The notes below the pieces were generated by a model that was not told the origin of the DNA, did no database searches, and was given only the letters and a program-made list of their open reading frames with translations. From Ignatzschineria ureiclastica (GTDB lineage Bacteria > Pseudomonadota > Gammaproteobacteria > Cardiobacteriales > Wohlfahrtiimonadaceae), in NCBI RefSeq assembly GCF_003121845.1, contig NZ_QEWQ01000001.1, positions 496,001 to 560,000 on the forward strand: a stretch of DNA of 64,000 nucleotides. Direction: 5' to 3'. Positions 18,226-27,932 of the stretch are shown in pieces (position 1 is the stretch's first letter; every line of letters begins with the position of its first letter). A program made the position numbers and the translations under genes.

Positions 18226-20538
18226 ATGTATAAACGTTCGTTGCTATCCCTCTGTGTCTCTTCCCTACTTTTCTCACCCTTTGCGATGGCGCAGACGCCA
18301 GCGTGGGTTACTGATAATACAGAAAATGCGGAAGGTATCGTTACCCCTAATGCTCATGATGAGCCAACGCCACCCACTGTAGCTTTGAGTAAAGTCGTGA
18401 TTACCGGCGCACTTAAAGAAGAGTTGGCTATTGCAGAAAGTGCTGCAACCATTGCTCACTTTGGTGTACAAGAAGTGGATCGATTAAATGCTACCAATCT
18501 TGCAGATCTATTAACCTATGAACCCGGTGTTACTGTTGATCTTAATAAATCAGGTGGTTTAAGCGATATTCGCATCCGGGGGATTGGCGAAGATCGGGTG
18601 CTGATCTCTGTCGATGGTGCACCTCTTCCGATTACCTATAGTTTCGGAAGCTATCTTGCAACTAGCCGAAATTACTTTGATATTGATGCCATGAAGAGTA
18701 TTGATATCATCAAAGGCCCTATGTCTACGCTTTATGGTGGTAGCGCCCTTGCCGGCGGTATTTTTATGCAGACCAAAGATCCTAGCGACTTTATTCGTGG
18801 TGATCATCGCTTCGGCGGCGAAGTTAAAGCAGGTTATAGAACGGCAACCCGTGAAACACTTCTTTCAGGAACTGTTGCTGGGCGCTTAACAGATACCCTC
18901 TCCGCCTTTGCCCGTCTGACTTACACAAATCCTAAAGAACGAGAAAACTACCAAGGTAAAGCCTCTTCTGAAGATCAATTAGGTCCAAATAGAACACATC
19001 CGAATAAATCAGAAGCAGATAACTACAACTTCTTAACTAAATGGGTATTTGAACCGAATGCCGATCATCGTTTTAGTTTAACCTATGAGAATTTCAAAGA
19101 GACGCTAGATACTGATCCTCTTTCAAAATTTAATTCTGTCACTTACGGTACAACGTTCCTTAATATGCATACAAAGGATACCAATAAACGTCAACAAGTG
19201 ACGCTTCGCCATGATTTCAATCAGGGGACAGCATTATTTGATCGCGGTTTTTGGAATATTTACTACCAAAACAGTAAAGCTTCTCAAGATCATCATGAAA
19301 CACGTTATGCAGCGCGGACAGGTGAAACTTATCGTACTCGATATGGTAATTTCAACAATAAAAGCTATGGATTCGGTGCAGAATTTACCAAAGGCATTGC
19401 GCAAAATGAAGCCATATTCCATAACCTAACCTATGGAATTAATTACCGTCATAGCAAAGTAACAACAGAAAGAACTGGGGATACGATCTCTCGTAGAACA
19501 GGTCAATCCATCGAAACGGAAGCATTCCCTAACAAGAGCTTCCCCGATTCTAAAATTAAAGAATTAGGCATCTTCTTGCAGGATCGCATTAGCTTCTACG
19601 ATGGGCAATTTGAAGCTATTGCAGGTATTCGTTATGACCATTACAAGCTTAATCCGAAAGCAGGTAGCGCCTTTGAAGCTGCAAATCCTGGTGTGCTACC
19701 ACCAGATACCTTTAGCAAAAGCCAATTTTCTAAACGTTTTGCACTACTCTGGCACCCCACTGAAGAAAATACCCTTTTCTTCAACTACTCAGAAGGATTC
19801 CGCGCACCGACATTCAGTGCAGTTAACGTCGGATTCAGCAATACTAATATTGGTTACACGAGCCGCTCTAATCCAAATTTAAAACCTGAAACCAGTAAAT
19901 CCTATGAGCTTGGTTGGAACTATCTTGATGATACAAAATCATTCTCAGTTACCGGTTTCTACACAGATTATAAAAACTTTATCGAGGAGCTTAACTTCGT
20001 AGGCATCGATCCTAGCTCAGGTTATATGGTCTATCAAGCGATTAACTTAGGTAAAAGTAAAATCTATGGTGTAGAAGCGAAAGCCAGTATGGATCTATTT
20101 ACGATTCAAAATGGTAACGGAACGATTGGTTTTCATGCAAGCCTAGCTTATGCAAAAGGAAAAGAGAAAGGCACTAACAACCCTATTAATAGTGTAGAAC
20201 CCTTAACAGCAGTTGTTGGTATCGATTATAACTACCTTGATCAACTCTATTTAAGTGCGCGCGTCAAAGCCGTTCAAGCAAAACGCGATCGCAATATCAA
20301 AAATGGAGATGATCCTCGTATGCCGAGAATCCCTGAAGCGCCAGGGTATGCCACTGTCGATTTAATCGCTGAGTATAAACCAACCCGCGGGGTCACGATT
20401 AATGCCGGACTCTACAACATTCTCGATAAAGAATATTGGTCTTGGAGTGAGCGTATGACTGCAGTATCTACCGATGATTTAAAACGTGCCTCAAACCCGG
20501 GATTCAATGCGGCGCTTTCAGTGAAATATGAGTTTTAG
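18226..20538 (+). CDS. TonB-dependent heme/hemoglobin receptor
   Basis: Outer-membrane receptor, 770 residues, that would take up heme or iron from heme proteins using TonB energy. A signal peptide ends near FAMAQ (about residue 23). A TonB-box-like stretch, VALSKVVITGAL, precedes the plug domain (about 60-170: LLTYEPGVTVDL, IRGIGEDRVLISVDG, IDIIKGPMSTLYGGSALAGG). The rest is a 22-strand-type barrel with the YSEGFRAPTF motif and a terminal aromatic residue (SVKYEF). It resembles the hemoglobin/transferrin/lactoferrin receptor family. The hmuTUV and hugZ genes directly downstream support heme as ligand. Iron control is likely but the Fur site is degenerate. The receptor could instead bind another ferric chelate. 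Confidence 0.88.
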   Translation: MYKRSLLSLCVSSLLFSPFAMAQTPAWVTDNTENAEGIVTPNAHDEPTPPTVALSKVVITGALKEELAIAESAATIAHFGVQEVDRLNATNLADLLTYEPGVTVDLNKSGGLSDIRIRGIGEDRVLISVDGAPLPITYSFGSYLATSRNYFDIDAMKSIDIIKGPMSTLYGGSALAGGIFMQTKDPSDFIRGDHRFGGEVKAGYRTATRETLLSGTVAGRLTDTLSAFARLTYTNPKERENYQGKASSEDQLGPNRTHPNKSEADNYNFLTKWVFEPNADHRFSLTYENFKETLDTDPLSKFNSVTYGTTFLNMHTKDTNKRQQVTLRHDFNQGTALFDRGFWNIYYQNSKASQDHHETRYAARTGETYRTRYGNFNNKSYGFGAEFTKGIAQNEAIFHNLTYGINYRHSKVTTERTGDTISRRTGQSIETEAFPNKSFPDSKIKELGIFLQDRISFYDGQFEAIAGIRYDHYKLNPKAGSAFEAANPGVLPPDTFSKSQFSKRFALLWHPTEENTLFFNYSEGFRAPTFSAVNVGFSNTNIGYTSRSNPNLKPETSKSYELGWNYLDDTKSFSVTGFYTDYKNFIEELNFVGIDPSSGYMVYQAINLGKSKIYGVEAKASMDLFTIQNGNGTIGFHASLAYAKGKEKGTNNPINSVEPLTAVVGIDYNYLDQLYLSARVKAVQAKRDRNIKNGDDPRMPRIPEAPGYATVDLIAEYKPTRGVTINAGLYNILDKEYWSWSERMTAVSTDDLKRASNPGFNAALSVKYEF

Positions 20539-20565
20539 AGGATCAATCAATCCTATTTGCAATAG

Positions 20566-20677
20566 AGCTATAGCGCATCTCGGCTATGGCTTTATCGCAC
20601 TTCAAAGCAAAACTATTAACCAATTTATATAAAAAATAACTATTTGAATTATCAGTAAAGTTAGCTAATTCAAATAG
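20566..20677 (+). other. Two hairpins between receptor and hmuT
   Basis: The first (20566-20574 with 20583-20591) is a 9-bp stem with one G-U pair. The second (CTATTTGAATTA 20640-20651 with TAATTCAAATAG 20666-20677) is a perfect 12-bp AT-rich inverted repeat with a 14-base loop. Neither is followed by a clear T-run, so they may be partial terminators or mRNA stabilisers that lower expression of the transporter relative to the receptor. Confidence 0.45.
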
Positions 20678-20753
20678 TTCAGATAGCTCAAATTCAATAA
20701 TTAAAACAAGCATATTTATAACAATCTATCTTAGCAGAACAGGTACTCTTACA

Positions 20754-21665
20754 ATGTTACGGAAATTGATCACCCTTAGCTTATTCTCCGCACTTCCTTT
20801 TATGGCCAATGCGGATGATGTCACGATACAAAATACCTCAGCCACTATTCAAGCGACGCGCATTGTGTCTGCCTCTAATCCGATTACCCAAATCATCTCG
20901 GCGCTCAATGCCGAAGATCGTTTAGTCGGTATTGATCGCACCAGCCATACTAAACCTACTTTGCAAAATATTCCTGATATTGGCTACCGTACCATGCTCT
21001 CTTCAGAGGGGATTTTATCGCTCAAACCCGATCTCATTCTCCTTGCCTATGATTCCGGTCCCATCAATGTATTAGAACAATTAAAACACTCTCAAGTATC
21101 GGTAATTCAATTTTCTGAATTAAAGGCATTATCAGATATTCAGCAAGCAGTGACCACCATCTCGGCGCAATTAAATCGTACTGAAGAGGGCGTATTACTC
21201 AATCAGAAGATTACAGAAGAAGCAGCACAATTAGAGGCGATGACCGCCCAAAATCCACAGATGACCGGTTTCTTCATTATGCAAGAAGCACAAGCTGGTA
21301 GTCCGCAAGTATCTGGGGATAAAACCTCGGCCGATAAATTATTAGAGCTGCTCAATATCAATAATGCTTTTGATGAAGACTTTGATAACTATCGCGCCGT
21401 TTCCCTTGAGAGCCAATTACAGAAACGCGCAGATGTCGTACTCATAGGAAAACGAGCCAGTTTCGATCACAATATGACCACGCCACAAGCGGAACTAGCC
21501 CCCTTTACCCGTAGAACAGAGGGATTAGCAGGTTGGCCAGCAGCCCTTCAACCGAAATGTGTGTTCGATGTCAATATGAGCAATTATCTTGTCTATGGCA
21601 TTCATATCTATGCCGAAAGCACGCAACTACTCGATGCAATTCAACACTGTATGGCGGAGCAATAA
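20754..21665 (+). CDS. hmuT: Heme ABC transporter periplasmic binding protein HmuT
   Basis: Periplasmic heme-binding protein, 303 residues, with signal peptide (cleavage near ANA-DD, about 21). It has the two-lobe class III binding protein layout: RIVSASNPITQIISAL and EDRLVGIDRTS in lobe one, then GYRTMLSSEGILSLKPDLI. In HmuT/ShuT homologues the Tyr of the GYxxxLSxEG motif binds the heme iron (family knowledge). The PQVSGDKTSADKLLELL segment marks lobe two. It is followed after three bases by hmuU. The start has only a weak ribosome binding site. Confidence 0.9.
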   Translation: MLRKLITLSLFSALPFMANADDVTIQNTSATIQATRIVSASNPITQIISALNAEDRLVGIDRTSHTKPTLQNIPDIGYRTMLSSEGILSLKPDLILLAYDSGPINVLEQLKHSQVSVIQFSELKALSDIQQAVTTISAQLNRTEEGVLLNQKITEEAAQLEAMTAQNPQMTGFFIMQEAQAGSPQVSGDKTSADKLLELLNINNAFDEDFDNYRAVSLESQLQKRADVVLIGKRASFDHNMTTPQAELAPFTRRTEGLAGWPAALQPKCVFDVNMSNYLVYGIHIYAESTQLLDAIQHCMAEQ

Positions 21666-21668
21666 GAC

Positions 21669-22682
21669 GTGAATAGTGCCTTCTTTGAGCAATATCAAAA
21701 GCCTATTATTCTCTCGATTCTTTGTGGTTTAGTGGTCATTTTACTGATCGCTACCTGGCAAGGCGCTATGGAGATTCGTTGGGAGAATCTCTTCGATAGC
21801 GAATCAATCGAGTATTACATTATCTGGCAGATTCGTATTCCCCGTACACTCGCCGCGCTCTTAGTGGGTGGAGGGCTTGCGATCTCCGGTGCTGTCATGC
21901 AAGGATTATTCCGTAATCCCTTAGTGGAACCCGGTATTATCGGCGTTTCAAGTGGCGCAGGGCTTTTTGCGGCATTGGCAATCGTTCTCGGCGTACAATT
22001 TCTCCCTTCTCTCTTTGCACTATTGGGCGATTATGCGCTCCCGCTGGCAGCTTGCCTCGGCGGTTGGGTTGTCACTTCAATTCTCTATCTCTTCTCTCGC
22101 AATAAACGGGGGATTAGTGTGAGTTCAATGTTACTCATTGGTATTGCTATTAATGCCTTTACCGGCGCGCTGATTGGATTATTGACCTTTATCGCCGATG
22201 AGACAGAACTTCGCTCTCTGACTTTTTGGACTATGGGAAGTTTAAGTAGCTTTAACTATGAGAAGATCGCCATTATCGCTGTCGTACAACTAATCTTTAT
22301 ACCCCTTCTCTGCTTTAAAGCACGCGCAATGAATGCGATGCTCCTTGGGGAACGGGAAGCTAAACATCTCGGCATTGAAGTGGAAAAACTCAAACGAATG
22401 CAAATTTGGGGAGTCGCCATTATCACAGGGAGTGCTGTGGCATTTGCCGGCGGCATTGGTTTTATCGGTTTACTCATTCCTCACCTCATTCGTATGCTCT
22501 TTGGCTCGGATAATCGCTTTGTGTTACCGCTCTCTTACCTTTTTGGTGGGATATTACTGATCGTTGCAGATCTCTTCTCCCGTACTTTAGCGGCACCGAG
22601 TGAAATTCCAATCGGTATTTTAACGGCCTTTATCGGCGCGCCCTTTTTAGCCTACTTAGTCTATAAACAAGGAAGAAGCTAA
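21669..22682 (+). CDS. hmuU: Heme ABC transporter permease HmuU
   Basis: Inner-membrane FecCD/BtuC-family permease, 337 residues with about ten transmembrane helices. It starts with GTG three bases after the hmuT stop. Motifs include WQIRIPRTLAALLVGGGLA, SGAVMQGLFRNPL and VEPGIIGVSSGAG. The C-terminal GGIGFIGLLIPHLIRMLFG contains the coupling-helix region that contacts the ATPase, and EIPIGILTAFIGAPFLAYLV ends the protein. The stop overlaps the hmuV ATG (TAATG), showing translational coupling. Confidence 0.95.
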   Translation: MNSAFFEQYQKPIILSILCGLVVILLIATWQGAMEIRWENLFDSESIEYYIIWQIRIPRTLAALLVGGGLAISGAVMQGLFRNPLVEPGIIGVSSGAGLFAALAIVLGVQFLPSLFALLGDYALPLAACLGGWVVTSILYLFSRNKRGISVSSMLLIGIAINAFTGALIGLLTFIADETELRSLTFWTMGSLSSFNYEKIAIIAVVQLIFIPLLCFKARAMNAMLLGEREAKHLGIEVEKLKRMQIWGVAIITGSAVAFAGGIGFIGLLIPHLIRMLFGSDNRFVLPLSYLFGGILLIVADLFSRTLAAPSEIPIGILTAFIGAPFLAYLVYKQGRS

Positions 22683-23479
22683 TGTTTACACTTGAGAATG
22701 TGACTCTCACCTATCATCAAAAAACATTACTCGATATCCCGCAATTATCGATACAAGAGGGCGCATTTACAGCGCTCATTGGCCCCAATGGTGCAGGGAA
22801 AACGACCCTTCTTAACCTTCTTGCTGGCGATCTATCACCGACAATGGGCAAGGTCTCTTTTCAAGGAAAGCCCCTTGCTCAATACTCCGTACTGGAACTT
22901 GCAACAAGAAGATCTGTGCTTCCGCAAACGGAACATATTCCCTTTGCGATAAAAGCAAAGGCGGTCATTTTAATGGGGATTATGCCTTTTGGTGTGAGTC
23001 CCAATCACCCGAAAGCAGAGGCGCTATTAACGCAATTAGCTCAACAATTAGAGCTTGATTCGATTATCAATCGACCTTATCAACACCTTTCCGGCGGTGA
23101 ACAACATCGGGTACAAATTGCGAGAGTATTACTTCAAACGCTCTTCTCACTGGAGGACTCTCTGAACCTAGAAGAGCGCATTTTGCTCCTAGATGAACCC
23201 TTTAATCACCTTGATCTCTATCATCAGAAACAGTTATTACGCTATTTCAAGAGCCTAACTGAAGCAGGATTAACCATTATCTGTGTCATGCACGATATTA
23301 ATCATGCACTACAGATCGCAGATCAAATTATCCTACTACAAAATGGGATCATTCAAGGAACACATTCGCCGGCAGAACTTTGGCATTCAAAAATTCTCTC
23401 GAATCTCTTCAAAGTGGATTTTGTCACGTTACAACATCCTGAAGAAGCCGATTTTTCCACCCTTGCTTTTAAGGTTTAA
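22682..23479 (+). CDS. hmuV: Heme ABC transporter ATPase HmuV
   Basis: Cytosolic ATPase powering heme import, 265 residues. Walker A is GPNGAGKTTLL (about 37-47), the Q-loop lies in VLPQTEH, the ABC signature is LSGGEQHRVQIARVL, Walker B is RILLLDEPFNHLD, and the switch His is in CVMHDINHAL. The ILMGIMPFG stretch between Walker A and signature is typical of HmuV/FecE types. It overlaps hmuU by one base. A small CCCTCA/TGAGGG hairpin (23560-23573) lies between it and hugZ. Confidence 0.95.
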   Translation: MFTLENVTLTYHQKTLLDIPQLSIQEGAFTALIGPNGAGKTTLLNLLAGDLSPTMGKVSFQGKPLAQYSVLELATRRSVLPQTEHIPFAIKAKAVILMGIMPFGVSPNHPKAEALLTQLAQQLELDSIINRPYQHLSGGEQHRVQIARVLLQTLFSLEDSLNLEERILLLDEPFNHLDLYHQKQLLRYFKSLTEAGLTIICVMHDINHALQIADQIILLQNGIIQGTHSPAELWHSKILSNLFKVDFVTLQHPEEADFSTLAFKV

Positions 23480-23612
23480 AGCAAGATTTCACTTTTTAGA
23501 TTTGAAGTTTCATTTTTAAGATTTATTTTTAAATTTTATTTTTTAAAGACCATTTTATCCCCTCATTTGAGGGAAATCATTGACAACTCACTGACATTTA
23601 AGGAGATCTACA

Positions 23613-24395
23613 ATGTCCCATCCACATGATGAAGTTACTAAAAACAATTTGACTCAATCTTATAGCAAACAAGATGCAGCAAGAGATTCACAAAAGCAAT
23701 TACTCTCTAACTTCAATGGTGTATTAGCGACCATTATGCGGGATACGCTTGATATCGGTGGCTATCCACTCGGTTCTGTGGTGCCCTTTTGCCTCAATGA
23801 GCGCAATGAAATCGTGCTCTTAATTGCCGATATCGCGCAACATACTAAGAATGTGAAAGAGAATGGTAAAGCATCATTAACCCTTCATAATGATGATCAA
23901 GACAATATCCAAAAAGGTTGGAGATTAACGATTCTTGGCGATGTAGAGCTTGCAACAGAAGAAGAGATTCCCTTCCTAGCTCGCCGTTATGAGCGTTTCT
24001 ATCCTGAAAGCACGCTCTACTATAAAGTCCACAATTTTGCTTTCTATCTACTAAAACCTAAAAAAGTACGTTATATCAATGGCTTTGGGGAAATTCACTG
24101 GGTTGACTACAATACTATTTTAGCCCCTACGATTTTTGATGAGAAAGCAGAAGCAGAGATGCTTGATCATATGAACGCTGATCATCACGATGCGCTTGTT
24201 CTCTATCTCAACACACAAACTACGGTCACTAAACCCGAGAAAGTGCGTATGGTTCAAGTGGATCAATATGGCTTTACTGTAGCGCACGATGAGGCTTTCT
24301 TCCGCTTTACCTTCGAACAAGAAGCGACTTCAGCCATGGATGTCCGTAAATTCCTCGTAGAAATGGTACAAAAAATTCGTGCAGAAGCTGCGTAA
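23613..24395 (+). CDS. hugZ: HugZ-family heme utilisation protein
   Basis: Heme-binding protein of the HugZ/HutZ family (split-barrel flavin-reductase fold), 260 residues. Family members degrade heme to release iron in the cytosol. The N-terminal pyridoxamine-oxidase-like barrel (about 25-165) contains GGYPLGSVVPFCL. The C-terminal DUF2470-type domain begins DHMNADHHDALVLYL, whose histidines include the family's heme-contact region. AAGGAG lies 7 bases before the ATG. Its place behind hmuTUV points to iron release from imported heme. Confidence 0.9.
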   Translation: MSHPHDEVTKNNLTQSYSKQDAARDSQKQLLSNFNGVLATIMRDTLDIGGYPLGSVVPFCLNERNEIVLLIADIAQHTKNVKENGKASLTLHNDDQDNIQKGWRLTILGDVELATEEEIPFLARRYERFYPESTLYYKVHNFAFYLLKPKKVRYINGFGEIHWVDYNTILAPTIFDEKAEAEMLDHMNADHHDALVLYLNTQTTVTKPEKVRMVQVDQYGFTVAHDEAFFRFTFEQEATSAMDVRKFLVEMVQKIRAEAA

Positions 24396-24407
24396 GTAGC
24401 CAAATAG

Positions 24408-24917
24408 CCTATCTGCAAGCACTCGGTTTATCTGGACTTGCAAGCATTCCCTCCCGCTTTGAGTGGACTTCTATTTGCAACAACTTAGAAGATTCATCTC
24501 ATCGCCGGGGAGAATGATCTTGTTCTTACAATAATCGCACGCCGGCAGTTGGGGCATTTCCTGATGCCGAGAGATTAGAAAATCTTTCACCTACGGGCGC
24601 GTGTTTTGTCTGGACTTGCAAGCATTCCCTCCCGCTTTGAGTGGACTTCTATTTGCAACAACTTAGAAGATTCATCTCATCACCGGGGAGAATGATCTTG
24701 TTCTTACAATAATCGCACGCCGGCAGTTGGGGCATTTCCTGATGCCGAGAGATTAGAAAATCTTTCATCTGCGGGCGCGTGTTTTGTCTGGATTTGCAAG
24801 CATTCCCTCCCGCTTTGAGTGGACTTCTATTTGCAACAACTTAGAAGATTCATCTCATCACCGGGGAGAATGATCTTGTTCTTACAATAATCGCGCACCG
24901 GCAGTTTGAGGAATTTC
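24408..24917 (+). repeat. Three tandem 178-bp copies of the multi-hairpin repeat
   Basis: Units starting at 24431, 24609 and 24787 repeat with an exact 178-bp period and only a few differences; the third is cut short at about 24917, and a fragment precedes the first. Each unit contains TTGCAAGCATTCCCTCCCGC, a GCCGGGG...GCCGGC arm pair about 40 bases apart, a GGCATTTCCTGATGCC hairpin and a CGGGCGCG segment. The array fills the gap between the convergent hugZ and TPR-like genes. Confidence 0.95.
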
Positions 24918-25006
24918 AACTTAAAAACTCAGAGAAGACAATCAAGAAAGCCTAGAGAAAAATAGCTCTCTAGGCTTTTACATTATTCCCCTTATTTAAG
25001 CGACCA

Positions 25007-27301
25007 CTATAAGCCGTAACGCTCAATGATATTTTGATGCGGTTCTACCGGCATTCCGGCATCTTTAGCCAAACCATACCAAGCAAGAGGATGCTCCCAT
25101 TCTTGAGTTAATTCGGTTAACCGCTGATAGACCGCTTTTGGCGACATACTTAAGGGTGCGGTCACATTGAAATAGACACCTTCTAATTGTCTATCTTCAT
25201 CATCTGGATGACACACTTGATAATCATCCGGGCTGAATACCCAAATTTGATAGCCCTCTCCCCGTAACGTATCTCGGAACAGGTCAAAGGCAGCTTGCCC
25301 GGGATAGACACCATCGGCAAACCATGAATCATGATAACCGCCTTTTTCAAGAGTATGAACGGCTCTAAAGCAAGGGATAAAATGCTCTTCGGGATCTTCT
25401 GGACGTTCCACTAAATGCTCTGCATCAAAGACAACCCAATCGCCCATTTTTTGTGCCTGACCACTACTTGTTGGCTGAATGATTCTCGCTGTAACCGGCC
25501 CGGTACACTGTGCATAGCGCTCGGTGACAATATCTCCCTCTTCATAGTAACGGATAGAGACCATTCCCCAATCTTCTTCAATAGGCCCTTCGCTACTCTC
25601 AAGCTTAATCCCCAATTTCTCAGCATATTCCCGAGCCAATTCCCAATTTTTCGCAGCACTGGCATAAGTTAAAATGTCCCATTGGGTATTTCTAGGATCT
25701 TCCATCAATGCTTCTTGCTTTAAGAGCCACTCAACCGCCATAGGAAACTGCTGTAAACGAATACCTTCTGCCACCATCATAGAGATCGGCCCAATATAGT
25801 CTGGGAATTTTTCATGCATTTTAAGCGCAACTGCTTGCGCCGCATCATAATCTCGTAAACCTCTTAATCTACGTGCTTTCGCCCAAAGATGAAGATCACT
25901 TTCAGGATCAAAAAATTGCTCAATCTCTTCCACTTCATTGAAGCGCCCTTCATTCATTAATCGACTTGAAAGCATGGCTGTAATAGAATCATCTGCCCGA
26001 TGTTTCCGTACATAATTCCACAGTAATCGCTCCGCTTCCTCTTTCTCTTCTAAAGCAAATAGCGCACTTGCAGCAGTTCCCACTAAAGCTTCATTATCCG
26101 GCAATTGCGTAATGGCTTCGAGCAACCACTCAATCTCCACCTCTGGATTACGCCCGTCTTCCGCTTCTGCCCGAGTATTGAGCCATTCCACTAACTCAGT
26201 GGCTTCAACAGGAAGATTCACCGCCGCTTTCTGCGCGGCAACTGCTTTTTCTAACTCGGCAAGTAATGCATCCATTCCATCTCGTTTCCGAAGTTTTGGT
26301 ATAGCAGATTTTATCTGTGCCAGCGCCCGACTTGCATACCAAGTGGAATCTCGCTTTAAGGCAAGTCGAATCTGAATCTCCGCCATCTCAATCAGGTAGC
26401 GATAGCTTCCTACTTTTTCAAAATGGTCAATGGCAGCTTGAATTAAACCTGCGACTTGCCAATTATTATAACCGGCATCTAACACCGATAATTGCTCAAT
26501 CGTACGAATCCAATGGCGATATCCTAAAGGGGCTAATTGTCCCCAAGGTACTAATTTTTCCCGGGCTTCCGCTTCATTTCCCAACATCGCTAATAGATAG
26601 GCTTCATCTACCTGTTCAAGCTGACGCCACTTCTTCCACTGATACTCCTTTGCTCTGGTCAATTTTTTGGCTTGAAGGAGCTCATAAGCTTCACTATATC
26701 TCTCTTGTTTGATGTAAATATCTATTTTACTCTCCTGAAAGTCATCTTTGACACCTGCTTCCTGTAACTTAGCTTCTTGTAACTCAATATAGGCTAGTGC
26801 TTCCTCATACTTCTCCTCATCGGCGAGAGCTTCAATATATTCCACACTTAAACAACGAAAGCAATTCCAATGGGGTGTAATGCGTTCCATCATCTCTTCA
26901 ACCACCGCTTTACGCTCGTCCACCCAACCAGGACCATCCATATTCGCATAACAATCTGTCAAATCCTGTGTTAAACAGACTGATTGCGGACATTCATAAG
27001 TCTCTTCCCGATGCGCCATCTCAAAATATTTCACCGCATCCGCAAGCGCAACTTCCCCTTCTACACGACTCCCCACACGATTACGCATCTCCCAATGGCG
27101 AAAGTAAACTTCAAGCCAAGGATTATTCAGACTCCGGCTTAACGCAATCACCTCTGGTAACATTGCATCTACCTTCTCCATATTGAGTTCACATACCTCA
27201 ACGCTAAATTGGTCAATAAGTTTTGCCGCCTGACCTTGCCCTGCTTCTTGTAATTCCTTATCCAATCGAATAATCCAATCCCAAATAATATTTTCCGCCA
27301 T
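25007..27301 (-). CDS. TPR-like helical repeat protein of unknown function
   Basis: A 764-residue, acidic, cytosolic-looking protein with no signal peptide or membrane segment. Residues 1-480 are mostly paired helices with TPR-like spacing, e.g. EALADEEKYEEALAYIELQ, YIKQERYSEAYELLQ and AASALFALEEKEEAERLL. A different C-terminal part (about 600-764) with VVFDAEHL, GEGYQIWVFSPDD and a Trp-rich end is not recognised. AAGGA precedes the ATG. Upstream on the same strand, across a repeat array, lies an HSP90-family gene. TPR domains serve as HSP90 partners in eukaryotes, so a chaperone role is a speculation based on context. A regulatory or scaffold role is equally possible. Confidence 0.7.
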   Translation of the reverse strand: MAENIIWDWIIRLDKELQEAGQGQAAKLIDQFSVEVCELNMEKVDAMLPEVIALSRSLNNPWLEVYFRHWEMRNRVGSRVEGEVALADAVKYFEMAHREETYECPQSVCLTQDLTDCYANMDGPGWVDERKAVVEEMMERITPHWNCFRCLSVEYIEALADEEKYEEALAYIELQEAKLQEAGVKDDFQESKIDIYIKQERYSEAYELLQAKKLTRAKEYQWKKWRQLEQVDEAYLLAMLGNEAEAREKLVPWGQLAPLGYRHWIRTIEQLSVLDAGYNNWQVAGLIQAAIDHFEKVGSYRYLIEMAEIQIRLALKRDSTWYASRALAQIKSAIPKLRKRDGMDALLAELEKAVAAQKAAVNLPVEATELVEWLNTRAEAEDGRNPEVEIEWLLEAITQLPDNEALVGTAASALFALEEKEEAERLLWNYVRKHRADDSITAMLSSRLMNEGRFNEVEEIEQFFDPESDLHLWAKARRLRGLRDYDAAQAVALKMHEKFPDYIGPISMMVAEGIRLQQFPMAVEWLLKQEALMEDPRNTQWDILTYASAAKNWELAREYAEKLGIKLESSEGPIEEDWGMVSIRYYEEGDIVTERYAQCTGPVTARIIQPTSSGQAQKMGDWVVFDAEHLVERPEDPEEHFIPCFRAVHTLEKGGYHDSWFADGVYPGQAAFDLFRDTLRGEGYQIWVFSPDDYQVCHPDDEDRQLEGVYFNVTAPLSMSPKAVYQRLTELTQEWEHPLAWYGLAKDAGMPVEPHQNIIERYGL

Positions 27302-27371
27302 ATAATATCCTTCTATTCTCTCGATAATGAGAGTTGATTCATAATCTAATAACCACTGTTACTGCTATTTT

Positions 27372-27926
27372 GTGCAACTACGACAATCCATCTCATCGCC
27401 GGGGGAATGATCTTGTTCTTTTATCAATCCCGCCCGGCAAGTCTGGCATTTCTCAATGCTCAAGATTGATCAAACTTGAGACGCTTCAAGCTTCTCACCT
27501 GCGGGCGCTCGATCTATCTGGATATGCAAACATTTCCTCCCAAAAGGATTAAACCTTATTTGAAAACTCAGACAACGCATCTCATCGCCGGGGCGAATAA
27601 TCTTGTTCTTTCATCAATCCCGCGCCGGCAAGTCTGGCATTTCTCAATGCTCAAAATTGATCAAACTTGAGACGCTTTAAGCTTCTCACCTGCGGGCGCT
27701 CGATCTATCTGGATGTGCAAACATTCCCTCCCACCACGGATTAAACCTTATTTGAAAACTCAGACAACGCATCTCATCTCCGGGGAGAATGATCTTGTTC
27801 TTTCATCAATCCCGCGCCGGCAAGTCTGGCATTTCTCAATGTTCAAGATTAATCAAACTTGAGAAGCTTCAAGCTTCTCACCTGCGGGCGCCCGATCTAT
27901 CTGGATGTGCAAATATTCTCTCCCGC
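27372..27926 (+). repeat. Three tandem ~190-bp copies of the multi-hairpin repeat
   Basis: Corresponding points fall at 27391, 27580 and 27772 (periods 189 and 192). The units share TCTCATCGCCGGGG, a CAATCCCGCGCCGGCAAG arm, TCTGGCATTTCTCAATG, an ATCAAACTTGAGACGCTT block seen only at this locus, and CACCTGCGGGCGCTCGAT with the CATTCCCTCCC end. They fill the gap between the HSP90-family gene and the TPR-like gene. Both genes are on the minus strand, so the array would be transcribed if they share a transcript. Confidence 0.95.
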
Positions 27927-27932
27927 CTTGCA

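Noticed and set aside
24408-24917. CRISPR array
   Set aside because: Copies are long (178 bp), nearly identical over their whole length and have no variable spacers; no cas gene is present.
27334-27670. Plus-strand ORFs at 27334-27552 and 27476-27670
   Set aside because: They are entirely within the repeat array and share its periodic peptides.
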